A program made the translations under genes and the position numbers. A stretch of 64,000 nucleotides of DNA from Roseiflexus castenholzii DSM 13941. GTDB lineage: Bacteria; Chloroflexota; Chloroflexia; Chloroflexales; Roseiflexaceae. Each line of letters opens with the position of its first letter. Within the stretch, counting starts at the first letter, position 1. Of this stretch, positions 34,548-44,017 are shown one piece after another. The notes beneath the pieces are model-generated. The model saw only the letters and a program-made list of their open reading frames with translations, was not told the origin of the DNA and ran no database searches. The stretch spans positions 3,782,001 through 3,846,000 of the forward strand of contig NC_009767.1 in NCBI RefSeq assembly GCF_000017805.1. Reading direction: 5' to 3'.

Positions 34548-34874
34548 ATGCTGATCCGTCGCATGAATCCCGAAATGCTGGCAGCGCAGACCGGTCTGCC
34601 GGTTGAGGTGATCCAGGACCTGATCGATCTCGGTCTGATCGGGTCCTTTCCCGAACCGACAGAAACTGACCTGATCGAATTGCGCCGCGTGCGCCGCCTT
34701 ATCGACATCCTGGGGCTTTCCCACGAGGCGGTTGATGTCGTGTTGCAGATGCGTCGCCGCCTGGTTGCGCTGCAACGAGAGGCGGCGCAACTCCGCGCCG
34801 AACTCGCGGAACGCCACCGCGCGGAACGCTCGACGGTCTGGATCGAAGCGGAATGGATTGAAGAGCGGGAATAG
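34548..34874 (+). CDS. CbpM-like chaperone modulator (MerR-fold)
   Basis: The 108-residue product has a short N-terminus, a helix-turn-helix-like region reading LAAQTGLPVEVIQDLIDLGL, a middle segment RRVRRLIDILGLSHEAVDVV and a C-terminal coiled coil rich in Arg, Leu and Glu. This pattern and length match CbpM, the small MerR-like protein that binds the J domain of CbpA and inhibits it. Position supports this, as the CbpA-type gene lies just upstream. CAGGAG at 34534-34539 decides ATG 34548. A plain MerR-like DNA-binding regulator is the alternative. Confidence 0.7.
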   Translation: MLIRRMNPEMLAAQTGLPVEVIQDLIDLGLIGSFPEPTETDLIELRRVRRLIDILGLSHEAVDVVLQMRRRLVALQREAAQLRAELAERHRAERSTVWIEAEWIEERE

Positions 34875-34897
34875 CCCGATATACGGAGAGTTCTTTC

Positions 34898-35593
34898 ATG
34901 ATCCCCCTCTACGACAATGTCCACGCGCGATCTTTTCCGTTTGTCAACTGGGCGATTATTCTTGCCAACATTGCGTTCTTCCTCATCGAAGTTGCGCTTG
35001 GACCCGATGCCGAGCGGTTCGTGACCATGTTTGCGGTCGTTCCTGCGCGGTTGCTTGCCAATCCAGGTCCAGATCAGATCGCTACGCTTTTTACATCGAT
35101 GTTCCTTCACGGCGGATGGTCGCACCTGTTGAGCAATATGCTGGCGCTCTATATCTTTGGCGATAACGTCGAAGATCGGATGGGGGGTGGACGCTACCTG
35201 ACGTTTTACATCATCTGCGGATTGATCGCAGCCCTGACTCACATATTGTTCAACCCGGATTCGCCGATTCCGACGATCGGTGCGAGTGGCGCGATCAGCG
35301 GCGTGCTCGGCGCGTATCTGATCCTCTATCCGACAGCGCGGGTGATCACGCTGATCCCGATCTTTTTTCTTCCCTGGTTCGTTGAAATCCCGGCGCTGGT
35401 CTACCTGGGAGTGTGGTTCCTGTCACAGTTGCTCAACGGCACGCTGGCGATCATCATTGGCGCGCAGGGGTTCGGCGGCGTGGCGTGGTGGGCGCATGCC
35501 GGCGGTTTCGTCGCCGGCATTGTACTCGTGGGTCTCTTCATTCAACGTCGCAGCCGGCGGCGCGTCTATGCGGACGAGTACTGGCCCTGGTGA
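34898..35593 (+). CDS. Rhomboid-family intramembrane serine protease
   Basis: The 231-residue product has six to seven membrane helices. The nucleophile is Ser130 in GASGAISG and the base is His200 in WWAHAGGF. The L1 loop and the HGGWSHLLSNMLALYIFGD segment with its conserved His and Asn complete the rhomboid signature. It cleaves substrates within or next to the membrane. CGGAGAG precedes the ATG by ten bases, and the upstream stop is 23 bases away, so it is likely co-transcribed with the CbpM-like gene. The next gene follows 15 bases after its stop. Confidence 0.93.
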   Translation: MIPLYDNVHARSFPFVNWAIILANIAFFLIEVALGPDAERFVTMFAVVPARLLANPGPDQIATLFTSMFLHGGWSHLLSNMLALYIFGDNVEDRMGGGRYLTFYIICGLIAALTHILFNPDSPIPTIGASGAISGVLGAYLILYPTARVITLIPIFFLPWFVEIPALVYLGVWFLSQLLNGTLAIIIGAQGFGGVAWWAHAGGFVAGIVLVGLFIQRRSRRRVYADEYWPW

Positions 35594-35608
35594 TGAGGGA
35601 GGTTGCCC

Positions 35609-36448
<840 letters not shown>

Positions 36449-36849
36449 CAAGAAGCGTTCCTCTGCCCCTCACCCCCGCTCCCTCTCCCGTGTAAGGGCG
36501 GACCGAACTCCCGCGCGCACCCCAGCACGTCCACCAGGGGACACCCGCGCGCGCGGCACCGGTCTTCCCGCCCCCGCGCGCGAGAGCGGAGCAGGGGGAG
36601 CGCCTCGAACACCACATCGCAGAACCGCAACTCCTGCGGCGGATATTTGCCAAACCCCGCCGGACCGAGAGAGTGCCTCGAACACCACATCGCAGAAGCG
36701 TCCCCTCTCCCACGTGCGGAAGAGGAGCGGGGGGTGAGGGCACAACCACACATCCTAACGCCATGCATGCCCGCCAGGCGCATGCGCGCGGTCTGCCCTT
36801 GAACCCCTGTGAGCGGTGTGGAGGGTGAGTGAAACGCCGCGATCCGACC
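36449..36849. other. Noncoding gap with a 23-bp direct repeat
   Basis: There is no gene in these 400 bases. A 23-bp sequence beginning GCCTCGAACACCACATCGCA occurs at 36602 and again at 36675. Runs of CCCCTC-rich sequence resembling the inverted flank GAGGGG at 36715-36735 may form a long hairpin. No promoter or RNA gene was recognised. Confidence 0.6.
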
Positions 36850-37227
36850 CTACAACGTAATCACCTGATCCGGCGGACTTCCGGCGAGCGCTTTGTACAA
36901 CTGTGGGAAGCAGCCTGCCACTACGCCTTCGACCAATCCCCTGGCTTTCACCTGCCCAAAGCCGCACTGCGTGAAATCGCCTTCTCCCAGATCACGCTCG
37001 ACTGCACAGCGATCACATACCATGAGCAGAATATTCTGCGCCTTGGCGACTTTCGCCAGACGCTCGCCAATCGGATCACCCTTGCGCAACACATACAGGT
37101 TGTCGTCGAAAAACATCATCCCGACTACCTGCGCGCCATGAACACCCTGTTCGAGTTGCGGCAGAATCATTTTCCCGAGTTTGTACGTGGCGGACATATC
37201 GGTTGCAAACACATACGCGACTTTCAT
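36850..37227 (-). CDS. DsrE-family small sulfur-relay-like protein
   Basis: The 125-residue product starts MKVAYVFATDMSATYKLGKM and has the alpha/beta layout of the DsrE/TusD fold, with cysteines in MVCDRCAVER and DFTQCGF and a terminal GCFPQLYKAL. DsrE-like proteins pass sulfane sulfur or bind metal/thiol ligands, with the key Cys often in a loop like QCGF. It lies 48 bases after the COG0523 gene on the same strand and is probably co-expressed with it. This hints at thiol or metal handling. ATG at 37227 is the family-like start. Confidence 0.75.
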   Translation of the reverse strand: MKVAYVFATDMSATYKLGKMILPQLEQGVHGAQVVGMMFFDDNLYVLRKGDPIGERLAKVAKAQNILLMVCDRCAVERDLGEGDFTQCGFGQVKARGLVEGVVAGCFPQLYKALAGSPPDQVITL

Positions 37228-37275
37228 GGACTTCCTCCTCATACGCGAACAGGACAACTGGAATGACAATCCTCG

Positions 37276-38496
37276 TCAATCCTCGGACACCCACACCGAC
37301 CATGTCCCGAAAGGATCGTCAAACTGCGCCCACCCTTCGGGACCCAACGCCATCTCGTCGTCGGTCAACAGGCAGGCATCAAGGCGAGCGCGCAGCGCCG
37401 CCTCGTCCATATCCTGCCCGATCAGCACCAGTTCCTGCCGCCGATCGCCCCACCGACTGTGCCATACCTGCGCCAGATGCGCTTCATCTTCAGGATCATC
37501 TGGCAATTCATCATCCGGCAGCGCCGCCCACCACAAGCCGCCTGGCTCGACCCGACACGCACTCCCGGCCTGCGACCAGAGACCGCTGATACTCATGCGC
37601 GTCGCCAGCCAGATCAGCCCCTTAGAACGCAACACACCGGGCCACTCATCGTGAATGAGGTCCCAGAAACGTTGAGGATGAAACGGTCGTCGAGCGCGAT
37701 AGACAAAACTCGAAATGCCATACTCCTCGGTTTCCGGCGTATGTTCGCCGCGAAGTTCCTTAAGCCAGCCAAGCGCCTGCGCCGCGCGCTCAAAATTGAA
37801 GCGACCGGTATTCAATATCTCGCGCAGCGGCACACGCCCAAACGACGCGCGCACAATGCGGGCATCGGGGTTCAGTTTGCGCAGAAGCGCTTCCAGTTGA
37901 TCCACCACATCGGGATCGACCAGATCGATCTTGTTCAGCACCAGAACATCGGCGAACTCAACCTGATCGATCAACAAATCAACAACCGACCGTTCATCAT
38001 CGTCGTCGGCAGCCATGTTCCGATCACGCAGGTCGTCGGTCGAGCACAAATCCTGCGGAAAATTGAACGCATCAACGACCGTCACCATCGTATCCAGCCG
38101 CGCCAGTTCCGCCAGGCTGACGCCGGTTTCATCCGCGAACGTGAACGTCTCCGCCACCGGCAGCGGCTCGGAGATGCCGGTCGACTCGATGAGCAGATAA
38201 TCGAAGCGCCCTTCACGCGCCAGGCGCGCCGCCTCAACCAACAAATCCTCGCGCAGCGTGCAGCAGATGCACCCATTGGTCATCTCGATCAGGCGCTCTT
38301 CGGTGCGACTGAGGGCCGCCCCGCCGCTGCGCACCAGCCGGGCGTCGATGTTGACCTCGCTCATGTCGTTGACGATGACTGCCACGCGCAGACCTTCGCG
38401 ATTGGCAAGCACATGGTTGAGCAGGGTCGTTTTACCGCTGCCCAGAAACCCCGACAGAACCGTTACCGGCAACGGTTGCGCAGTATGTTGCGCCAT
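37276..38496 (-). CDS. COG0523 (CobW/YjiA-like) GTPase metallochaperone, long form
   Basis: The 406-residue product has the P-loop SGFLGSGKTTLL (15-26), the Cys76-Ile-Cys78-Cys79 (CxCC) metal motif in GCICCTL, the ESTG switch region, and NKID for guanine recognition. The C-terminal CobW domain (about 270-400) is extended by an acidic insert (DDELPDDPEDE). An acidic stretch DDDDE occurs mid-protein. COG0523 proteins bind Zn2+, Co2+ or other metals and deliver them to client enzymes. It has a TTGACA-N17-TATCAT promoter with an overlapping palindrome. The DsrE-like gene follows. Confidence 0.92.
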   Translation of the reverse strand: MAQHTAQPLPVTVLSGFLGSGKTTLLNHVLANREGLRVAVIVNDMSEVNIDARLVRSGGAALSRTEERLIEMTNGCICCTLREDLLVEAARLAREGRFDYLLIESTGISEPLPVAETFTFADETGVSLAELARLDTMVTVVDAFNFPQDLCSTDDLRDRNMAADDDDERSVVDLLIDQVEFADVLVLNKIDLVDPDVVDQLEALLRKLNPDARIVRASFGRVPLREILNTGRFNFERAAQALGWLKELRGEHTPETEEYGISSFVYRARRPFHPQRFWDLIHDEWPGVLRSKGLIWLATRMSISGLWSQAGSACRVEPGGLWWAALPDDELPDDPEDEAHLAQVWHSRWGDRRQELVLIGQDMDEAALRARLDACLLTDDEMALGPEGWAQFDDPFGTWSVWVSED

Positions 38497-38535
38497 GACA
38501 AACCTCGTGATGCATGATCAACATGGTTGTGTTTG

Positions 38536-38564
38536 ATGATAGTGTATATCAATGAAATTGTCAA
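38536..38564 (-). promoter_or_regulatory. Promoter and candidate operator of the first COG0523 gene
   Basis: On the minus strand TTGACA (38564-38559) is 17 bases from TATCAT (38541-38536). The palindrome TGATAGTGTATATCA at 38537-38551 covers the -10 and spacer, so a bound repressor would block polymerase. Its 15 bases match the site before the second COG0523 operon at 13 positions. Confidence 0.65.
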
Positions 38565-38692
38565 ACCATTGATGACTCGGAGCAGGGTCATAAATGATCA
38601 GAACCCGCTGCATCGTCACGGGTTGATGATCAGTCCCGCCGCTTGTGCGCAGGAATGGCTATTCCTTCCGGTTACCATTGTCATGTTGTGTG

Positions 38693-38842
38693 ATACCAAT
38701 GACGCTTGACGATGCCGCATGCGTGTCATTCCGAGCCCTTCGCTTCGCTCAGGGTAAACGCAGCGCGGAATCGGCGCGGGTCGCGCACGACCCCTCGCGC
38801 TGATCGGGGTGACCATGCCGGATGGTCACAGGTCATTGGTAT
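38693..38842 (+). repeat. MITE-like repeat, copy D
   Basis: The 150-bp copy runs ATACCAATGACGCTTGACGA to CATTGGTAT. It has the CCCTTCGCTTCGCTCAGGG variant inside its left half, and intact TA-ACCAAT-type tips at both ends. Confidence 0.85.
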
Positions 38843-38934
38843 TACAGCAGCGCACCGGGGTCATATCCGACTTCATATCTCACCGGCGCTCGATGTCTAC
38901 TGCAACAGAACGCGGTACTGCCAGGAGGGACAAC

Positions 38935-41481
38935 GTGGACACGACCAGCACGACGCAACGAACCCATACGCTCTCGGTTGGCGCGCTGATCGCTCTGTGC
39001 CTTCTCATGGTGATCAGCGCGCTGGCGCCCGCCGCTATGCAGGCGAGTTCGTAATCGATTACCAGCCCGAATAACGCATCATTCACGGTCGGAATATCCT
39101 CAGTTTTCACGATCACGACATCCGGCTTTTCTCTATCGAACCCGCCATATTTCTACACTGTCCCAGGGACTCTTCCTAACGGACTGGAGATTGTTTCCAA
39201 TAACGACACCACGGGCTACATCAGTGGCGATCCTGCACCCGGCACCGGCGGCGTCTACACGTTTACACTCTATGCAGACGATGAAAATGGCGGAATAGCT
39301 ACTCAGAGCTTCACCCTCACCATCTACGAGGCGCCGGCCATCACCAGCCCCAACACCACCACGTTCACCGTCGGGCAGGCGGGTTCGTTCACCGTCACCG
39401 CCACCGGCTATCCGACGCCGACGCTGAGTGTGAGCGGCGCATTGCCTTCCGGCGTCACGTTTACGCCCAACTCCAACGGCACGGCGACGATCAGCGGCAC
39501 GCCGACGGCAGGCGGGGTCTTCCCGCTCACAATTACGGCCGCCAACGGCGTGAACCCGAACGCCACGCAAACCTTCACGCTGATCGTCAATCAGGCGCCG
39601 GCCATCACCAGCCCCAACACCGCCACGTTCACCGTTGGGCAGGCGGGTTCGTTCACCGTCACCGCCACCGGCTATCCGACGCCGACGCTGAGTGTGAGCG
39701 GCGCATTGCCTTCCGGCGTCACGTTTACGCCCAACTCCAACGGCACGGCGACGATCAGCGGCACGCCGACGGCAGGCGGGGTCTTCCCGCTCACAATTAC
39801 GGCCGCCAACGGCGTGAACCCGAACGCCACGCAAACCTTCACGCTGATCGTCAATCAGGCGCCGGCCATCACCAGCCCCAACACCGCCACGTTCACCGTT
39901 GGGCAGGCGGGTTCGTTCACCGTCACCGCCACCGGCTATCCGACGCCGACGCTGAGTGTGAGCGGCGCATTGCCTTCCGGCGTCACGTTTACGCCCAACT
40001 CCAACGGCACGGCGACGATCAGCGGCACGCCGACGGCAGGCGGGGTCTTCCCGCTCACAATTACGGCCGCCAACGGCGTGAACCCGAACGCCACGCAAAC
40101 CTTCACGCTGATCGTCAATCAGGCGCCGGCCATCACCAGCCCCAACACCGCCACGTTCACCGTTGGGCAGGCGGGTTCGTTCACCGTCACCGCCACCGGC
40201 TATCCGACGCCGACGCTGAGTATGAGCGGCGCATTGCCTTCCGGCGTCACGTTTACGCCCAACTCCAACGGCACGGCGACGATCAGCGGCACGCCGACGG
40301 CAGGCGGGGTCTTCCCGCTCACAATTACGGCCGCCAACGGCGTGAACCCGAACGCCACGCAAACCTTCACGCTGATCGTCAATCAGGCGCCGGCCATCAC
40401 CAGCCCCAACACCACCACGTTCACCGTTGGGCAGGCGGGTTCGTTCACCGTCACCGCCACCGGCTATCCGACGCCGACGCTGAGTATGAGCGGCGCATTG
40501 CCTTCCGGCGTCACGTTTACGCCCAACTCCAACGGCACGGCGACGATCAGCGGCACGCCGACGGCAGGCGGGGTCTTCCCGCTCACAATTACGGCCGCCA
40601 ACGGCGTGAACCCGAACGCCACGCAAACCTTCACGCTGATCGTCAATCAGGCGCCGGCCATCACCAGCCCCAACACCGCCACGTTCACCGTTGGGCAGGC
40701 GGGTTCGTTCACCGTCACCGCCACCGGCTATCCGACGCCGACGCTGAGTGTGAGCGGCGCATTGCCTTCCGGCGTCACGTTTACGCCCAACTCCAACGGC
40801 ACGGCGACGATCAGCGGCACGCCGACGGCAGGCGGGGTCTTCCCGCTCACAATTACGGCCGCCAACGGCGTGAACCCGAACGCCACGCAAACCTTCACGC
40901 TGATCGTCAATCAGGCGCCGGCCATCACCAGCCCCAACACCGCCACGTTCACCGTTGGGCAGGCGGGTTCGTTCACCGTCACCGCCACCGGCTATCCGAC
41001 GCCGACGCTGAGTATGAGCGGCGCATTGCCTTCCGGCGTCACGTTTACGCCCAACTCCAACGGCACGGCGACGATCAGCGGCACGCCGACGGCAGGCGGG
41101 GTCTTCCCGCTCACAATTACGGCCGCCAACGGCGTGAACCCGAACGCCACGCAAACCTTCACGCTGATCGTCAATCAGGCGCCGGCCATCACCAGCCCCA
41201 ACACCACCACGTTCACCGTCGGGCAGGCGGGTTCGTTCACCGTCACCGCCACCGGCTATCCGACGCCGACGCTGAGCGTGAGCGGCGCATTGCCTTCCGG
41301 CGTCACGTTTACGCCCAACTCCAACGGCACGGCTACGATCAGCGGGACGGCGACGGCAGGCGGGGTCTTCACGCTCACAATTACGGCCGCCAACGGCGTG
41401 AACCCGAACGCCACGCAAACCTTCACGCTGAAGGTGGAGCAGAATCAGTTCCGGGTCTTCCTGCCGCTGGTCGTTCGGTAA
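38935..41481 (+). pseudogene. Secreted protein with eight Ig-like repeats, interrupted by an in-frame TAA
   Basis: GTG at 38935 starts a signal peptide (VGALIALCLLMVISALAPAA) that ends at Ser39, where TAA at 39052-39054 stops the frame. The same frame then runs open from 39055 to TAA at 41479, with SITSPNNASFTVGISS directly after the stop. The sequence after the stop would make one divergent domain plus eight 88-residue He_PIG-like Ig domains (39331-41442), and it ends FRVFLPLVVR. The two parts fit together, so this reads as one gene broken by one codon change. GGAGGGAC precedes the GTG. Possibilities are a pseudogene, stop readthrough or a sequencing error. No start codon with a ribosome site is evident just after the stop. 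Confidence 0.75.
39331..41442 (+). repeat. 264-bp tandem repeats, eight copies, nearly identical
   Basis: Units begin at 39331, 39595, 39859, 40123, 40387, 40651, 40915 and 41179, each with GCGCCGGCCATCACCAGCCC. They differ by only a few bases, such as GTGAGC/ATGAGC, GCCACG/ACCACG and GTTGGG/GTCGGG. The last copy is the most changed (ACGGCGACG for ACGCCGACG, TTCACG for TTCCCG). The high identity points to recent expansion or gene conversion. The 761-codon reverse-strand frame over it is an artefact. Confidence 0.95.
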
Positions 41482-41528
41482 GAAGACGCAACGATCACGG
41501 TAAAACAGGACGCATCTGAATGACGATA

Positions 41529-41564
41529 CGCCAGAATGCTGCTGATACCAGCAGCATTCTGGCG
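41529..41564. terminator. Strong bidirectional hairpin terminator
   Basis: CGCCAGAATGCTGCTG at 41529-41544 pairs perfectly with CAGCAGCATTCTGGCG at 41549-41564 around ATAC. TTTACGTTTT follows on the plus side. It separates the Ig-repeat gene from the convergent peroxidase. Confidence 0.8.
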
Positions 41565-41662
41565 CGTTTACGTTTTGCGATCAAGCGTTTCAGTATCTAC
41601 CGGCGTGGGGGCAGTCTGAGGCATTTACTCTTGTGCGGGGCGCTGCCACATTCAGTGCGATC

Positions 41663-42166
41663 TTACTGAGCCGTAATCGCCGTCGGCTGGCGCAGCAGCG
41701 CAGCAATGTCGCGCTCGATCTTTTCCGGCGTATCGGTGGGGGCGTAACGGCGACGCACTTTCCCCTGGCGGTCCACCAGAAACTTGGTGAAGTTCCACGG
41801 AATCGTCTGGATGCCCAACAATCCCGGCTTTTCCGCTTTCAGCAGCGCGAACAATGGATGGGTGTTCGGACCGTTGACATCCACCTTCTCAAAGATCGGA
41901 AAACTGACCCCATAGTTGCGCGTGCAGAACTGCTGGATGGCGTTCGGATCGTCGTATTCCTGCCCGGCGAACTGGTCGCACGGGAATCCGAGCACAACAA
42001 AACCTTCGTCGCGGTAGCGGCGGTAGAGGGTTTCGAGACCGGCATACTGCGGCGCAAATCCACATTTGCTGGCGACGTTGACGATCAGCAGCACCCGGTT
42101 CCGGTAGTCGCTGAGCGGCTGCGGTGTGCCGTCAATGCGGTTGGCGGTGATGTCGTATATGCCCAT
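41663..42166 (-). CDS. Glutathione peroxidase-family thiol peroxidase
   Basis: The 167-residue product reduces peroxides, usually with thioredoxin in bacteria that lack glutathione. It has the catalytic tetrad: Cys35 in VASKCGF, Gln69 in FPCDQFAGQE, Trp124 in PWNFTKF, and Asn125. Cys, not selenocysteine, is used. A second cysteine, Cys63 (FPCDQF), and Cys81 are near where resolving cysteines occur. Its promoter (TTGACA at 42240-42235, CATACT at 42217-42212) is divergent from that of the zinc-ribbon gene. GAGAGGAC sits upstream of the ATG. Confidence 0.93.
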   Translation of the reverse strand: MGIYDITANRIDGTPQPLSDYRNRVLLIVNVASKCGFAPQYAGLETLYRRYRDEGFVVLGFPCDQFAGQEYDDPNAIQQFCTRNYGVSFPIFEKVDVNGPNTHPLFALLKAEKPGLLGIQTIPWNFTKFLVDRQGKVRRRYAPTDTPEKIERDIAALLRQPTAITAQ

Positions 42167-42211
42167 GGTGTGTGCGTCCTCTCGACGAATATGTGCAATA
42201 CCTGTGCAAGT

Positions 42212-42286
42212 AGTATGCGCGATTTTACGCATCATGTCAAATCTGATGATTGACATTCCTCTTCGCAAGTGATAGCATATATCACA
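42212..42286. promoter_or_regulatory. Divergent promoters with a metal-operator-like palindrome
   Basis: Minus strand: TTGACA (42240-42235) with CATACT (42217-42212). Plus strand: TTGACA (42251-42256), 17 bases, TAGCAT (42274-42279). The two -35 boxes form the inverted repeat ATGTCAA/TTGACAT. The 17-bp palindrome GTGATAGCATATATCAC (42270-42286) covers the plus-strand -10 and contains the TGATA-N5-TATCA core seen before the first COG0523 gene. Confidence 0.65.
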
Positions 42287-42315
42287 AACGTATTCCCTGG
42301 ACCACGGACGAGCCA

Positions 42316-42558
42316 ATGCCATTGTACACCTACACCTGCCCGGAGTGTGAGATCGAAATCGAAGAACTCCGCCCTTCCTGGCGCGCCGATGAGCCGGTCG
42401 AATGTCCGGTCTGCCACGGGCTGTGCGTGCGCGATTGGAGCAGTTTCAGCATTCGGTCGCGCAATGCGCCCAAGCCGGTCTACGCCAGCCCGGCACAGGT
42501 TGCGCGGGCGCTCCACGGTCCCGGTTGCCCCTGCTGCATCCCGCGCCGGCGATCATGA
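42316..42558 (+). CDS. Small zinc-ribbon protein, FmdB-like
   Basis: The 80-residue product begins MPLYTYTCPECEIEIEELRP and has two CxxC pairs (CPEC, CPVC) that make an FmdB-type zinc ribbon, plus an odd terminal CPCC. FmdB-like ribbons are found in small putative regulatory proteins. It starts 31 bases after the TGATA-N5-TATCA palindrome and 30 bases before the second COG0523 gene, so all three are probably one metal-responsive unit. ATG at 42316 fits the family start. Function beyond zinc binding is unknown. Confidence 0.75.
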   Translation: MPLYTYTCPECEIEIEELRPSWRADEPVECPVCHGLCVRDWSSFSIRSRNAPKPVYASPAQVARALHGPGCPCCIPRRRS

Positions 42559-42588
42559 TGATATGGTAGTCAATCAGGAGTTTGTGAT

Positions 42589-43698
42589 ATGTCTATCGAC
42601 ACGCCGCTCAAACCGGTTCCGGTGACCATCCTTACCGGGTTCCTCGGCGCCGGAAAAACGACGCTGCTCAACCGCATCCTCCACGCCGACCACGGCTTGA
42701 AGGTGGCGGTGCTGGTGAATGATTTCGGCAGCATCAATATCGACACGCAACTCGTGGTCGGCGTGGAGGGCGAGACGATTTCGCTCGCCAACGGATGCAT
42801 CTGTTGCACTATCCGCGGCGACTTGCTCAAGACGGCGCTGCTGCTGCTGGATCGCGCGGAACCGCCCGAATATCTGATCATCGAGGCGAGTGGCGTGAGC
42901 GATCCGTGGGCAGTGGCGGAAACGTTCGATCTTCCTGAATTGCGCTCCTTCTTCCGCCTCGATTCGGTCATTACGGTGGTCGATGCTGAATATGTGCGGC
43001 AGCAGCAGTACTATGAGGACCTGATCATCCATCAGATCAGCGCAGCCGATGTGGTGGTGCTGAGCAAGGTCGATCTGGTCACTGAGGAGCAGCGCGCCGA
43101 TGTGGAGCAGTGGGTGCGCCAGATTGTGCCCCGCGTCCGCATTCTGCCTGCCATCCACGGCGATGTGCCCATGAGCCTGATCCTTGGCGTCGGTCGCTAC
43201 AACCTCGAAGTGCAACCACGGATTGTCGTCCCCCGCCACGACCACGAGCACGACCATCACCATGATCACGAGCACGGTCCGCACTGTGATCATGACCATG
43301 GTGATGGTGATCAGCAGCACGATCATCACCACGACCACAGCGCCGAATTCAGCACGTGGAGTTATGTGCATGACCATCCCTTCAGCCTGAAGAAGTTGCG
43401 CACTGCGCTCCAGGACCTGCCGGCGACGATCTTTCGCGGCAAGGGGGTGCTCTATCTGGCAGAAACGCCGCAACGCCGCGCCATTTTGCAGATCGTCGGC
43501 GTGCGAATTACCGTGACGGTTGGAGAGCCTTGGGGTGATGCAACTCCCGTCACACAGATGGTGTTCATTGGCGCACCTGGCGGATTGGACGGCGCAAGTC
43601 TTACGGCTGCATTCGACGCATGCCTGACCAACGCGCCAGGACAGGAGCAGATTGCCGGGCAGCAATCGTGGTTCCGCCGGGTATTTGGGGGTGGTTAG
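42589..43698 (+). CDS. COG0523 (CobW-like) GTPase metallochaperone with histidine-rich linker
   Basis: The 369-residue product has the P-loop TGFLGAGKTTLL (16-27), the CxCC motif Cys70-Ile-Cys72-Cys73, the EASG switch and SKVD for guanine. A linker at about 216-253 is made almost only of His, Asp and Glu (HDHEHDHHHDHEHG type) and precedes the C-terminal CobW domain. That linker probably stores or captures Zn2+ or Ni2+, as in HypB and other metallochaperones. Its 5' neighbour is a zinc-ribbon gene under a palindrome operator, so low-metal induction is likely. Confidence 0.93.
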   Translation: MSIDTPLKPVPVTILTGFLGAGKTTLLNRILHADHGLKVAVLVNDFGSINIDTQLVVGVEGETISLANGCICCTIRGDLLKTALLLLDRAEPPEYLIIEASGVSDPWAVAETFDLPELRSFFRLDSVITVVDAEYVRQQQYYEDLIIHQISAADVVVLSKVDLVTEEQRADVEQWVRQIVPRVRILPAIHGDVPMSLILGVGRYNLEVQPRIVVPRHDHEHDHHHDHEHGPHCDHDHGDGDQQHDHHHDHSAEFSTWSYVHDHPFSLKKLRTALQDLPATIFRGKGVLYLAETPQRRAILQIVGVRITVTVGEPWGDATPVTQMVFIGAPGGLDGASLTAAFDACLTNAPGQEQIAGQQSWFRRVFGGG

Positions 43699-44017
43699 GG
43701 GTCATGGATCGAGGAAGGGGTGAAATATCACCCGGGGGCTGCTTCAAGGACGGCAACGGTCCGACGAGGCTGCGGTTTGCGCAGGAACAATCCACGCATG
43801 ACCCGGCGGAGCGGCGTGACTGAGCGCGCCTGTAGGGGCAAAACCAGTAATCCACGCATAATACGGTGGAGCGGCTGTCTGATCGTATGGTCGAACACCC
43901 TGATCGGCAGCCGCCGCTCCACGAGATGTGCGCTGCATCCCAAAGCCTTGTCGCCTCACCGGGTTGGAGCGGACGCGCCGAGCAGGGCGAAGCAGAGGCA
44001 CGGAGGCATTCTGAGCG
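43699..44017. other. Noncoding gap
   Basis: These 319 bases hold no gene. A degenerate repeat (AATCCACGCATGACCCGGCG at about 43789 and AATCCACGCATAATACGGTG at about 43849) is the only structure I see. The convergent neighbour begins at 44018. Confidence 0.6.

Noticed and set aside
39133..41418. Long reverse-strand reading frame (761 codons) over the Ig-repeat gene
   Set aside because: It consists of a repeated Arg/Gly-rich low-complexity peptide that mirrors the 264-bp repeats. No start signal or fold; the plus strand encodes real domains.
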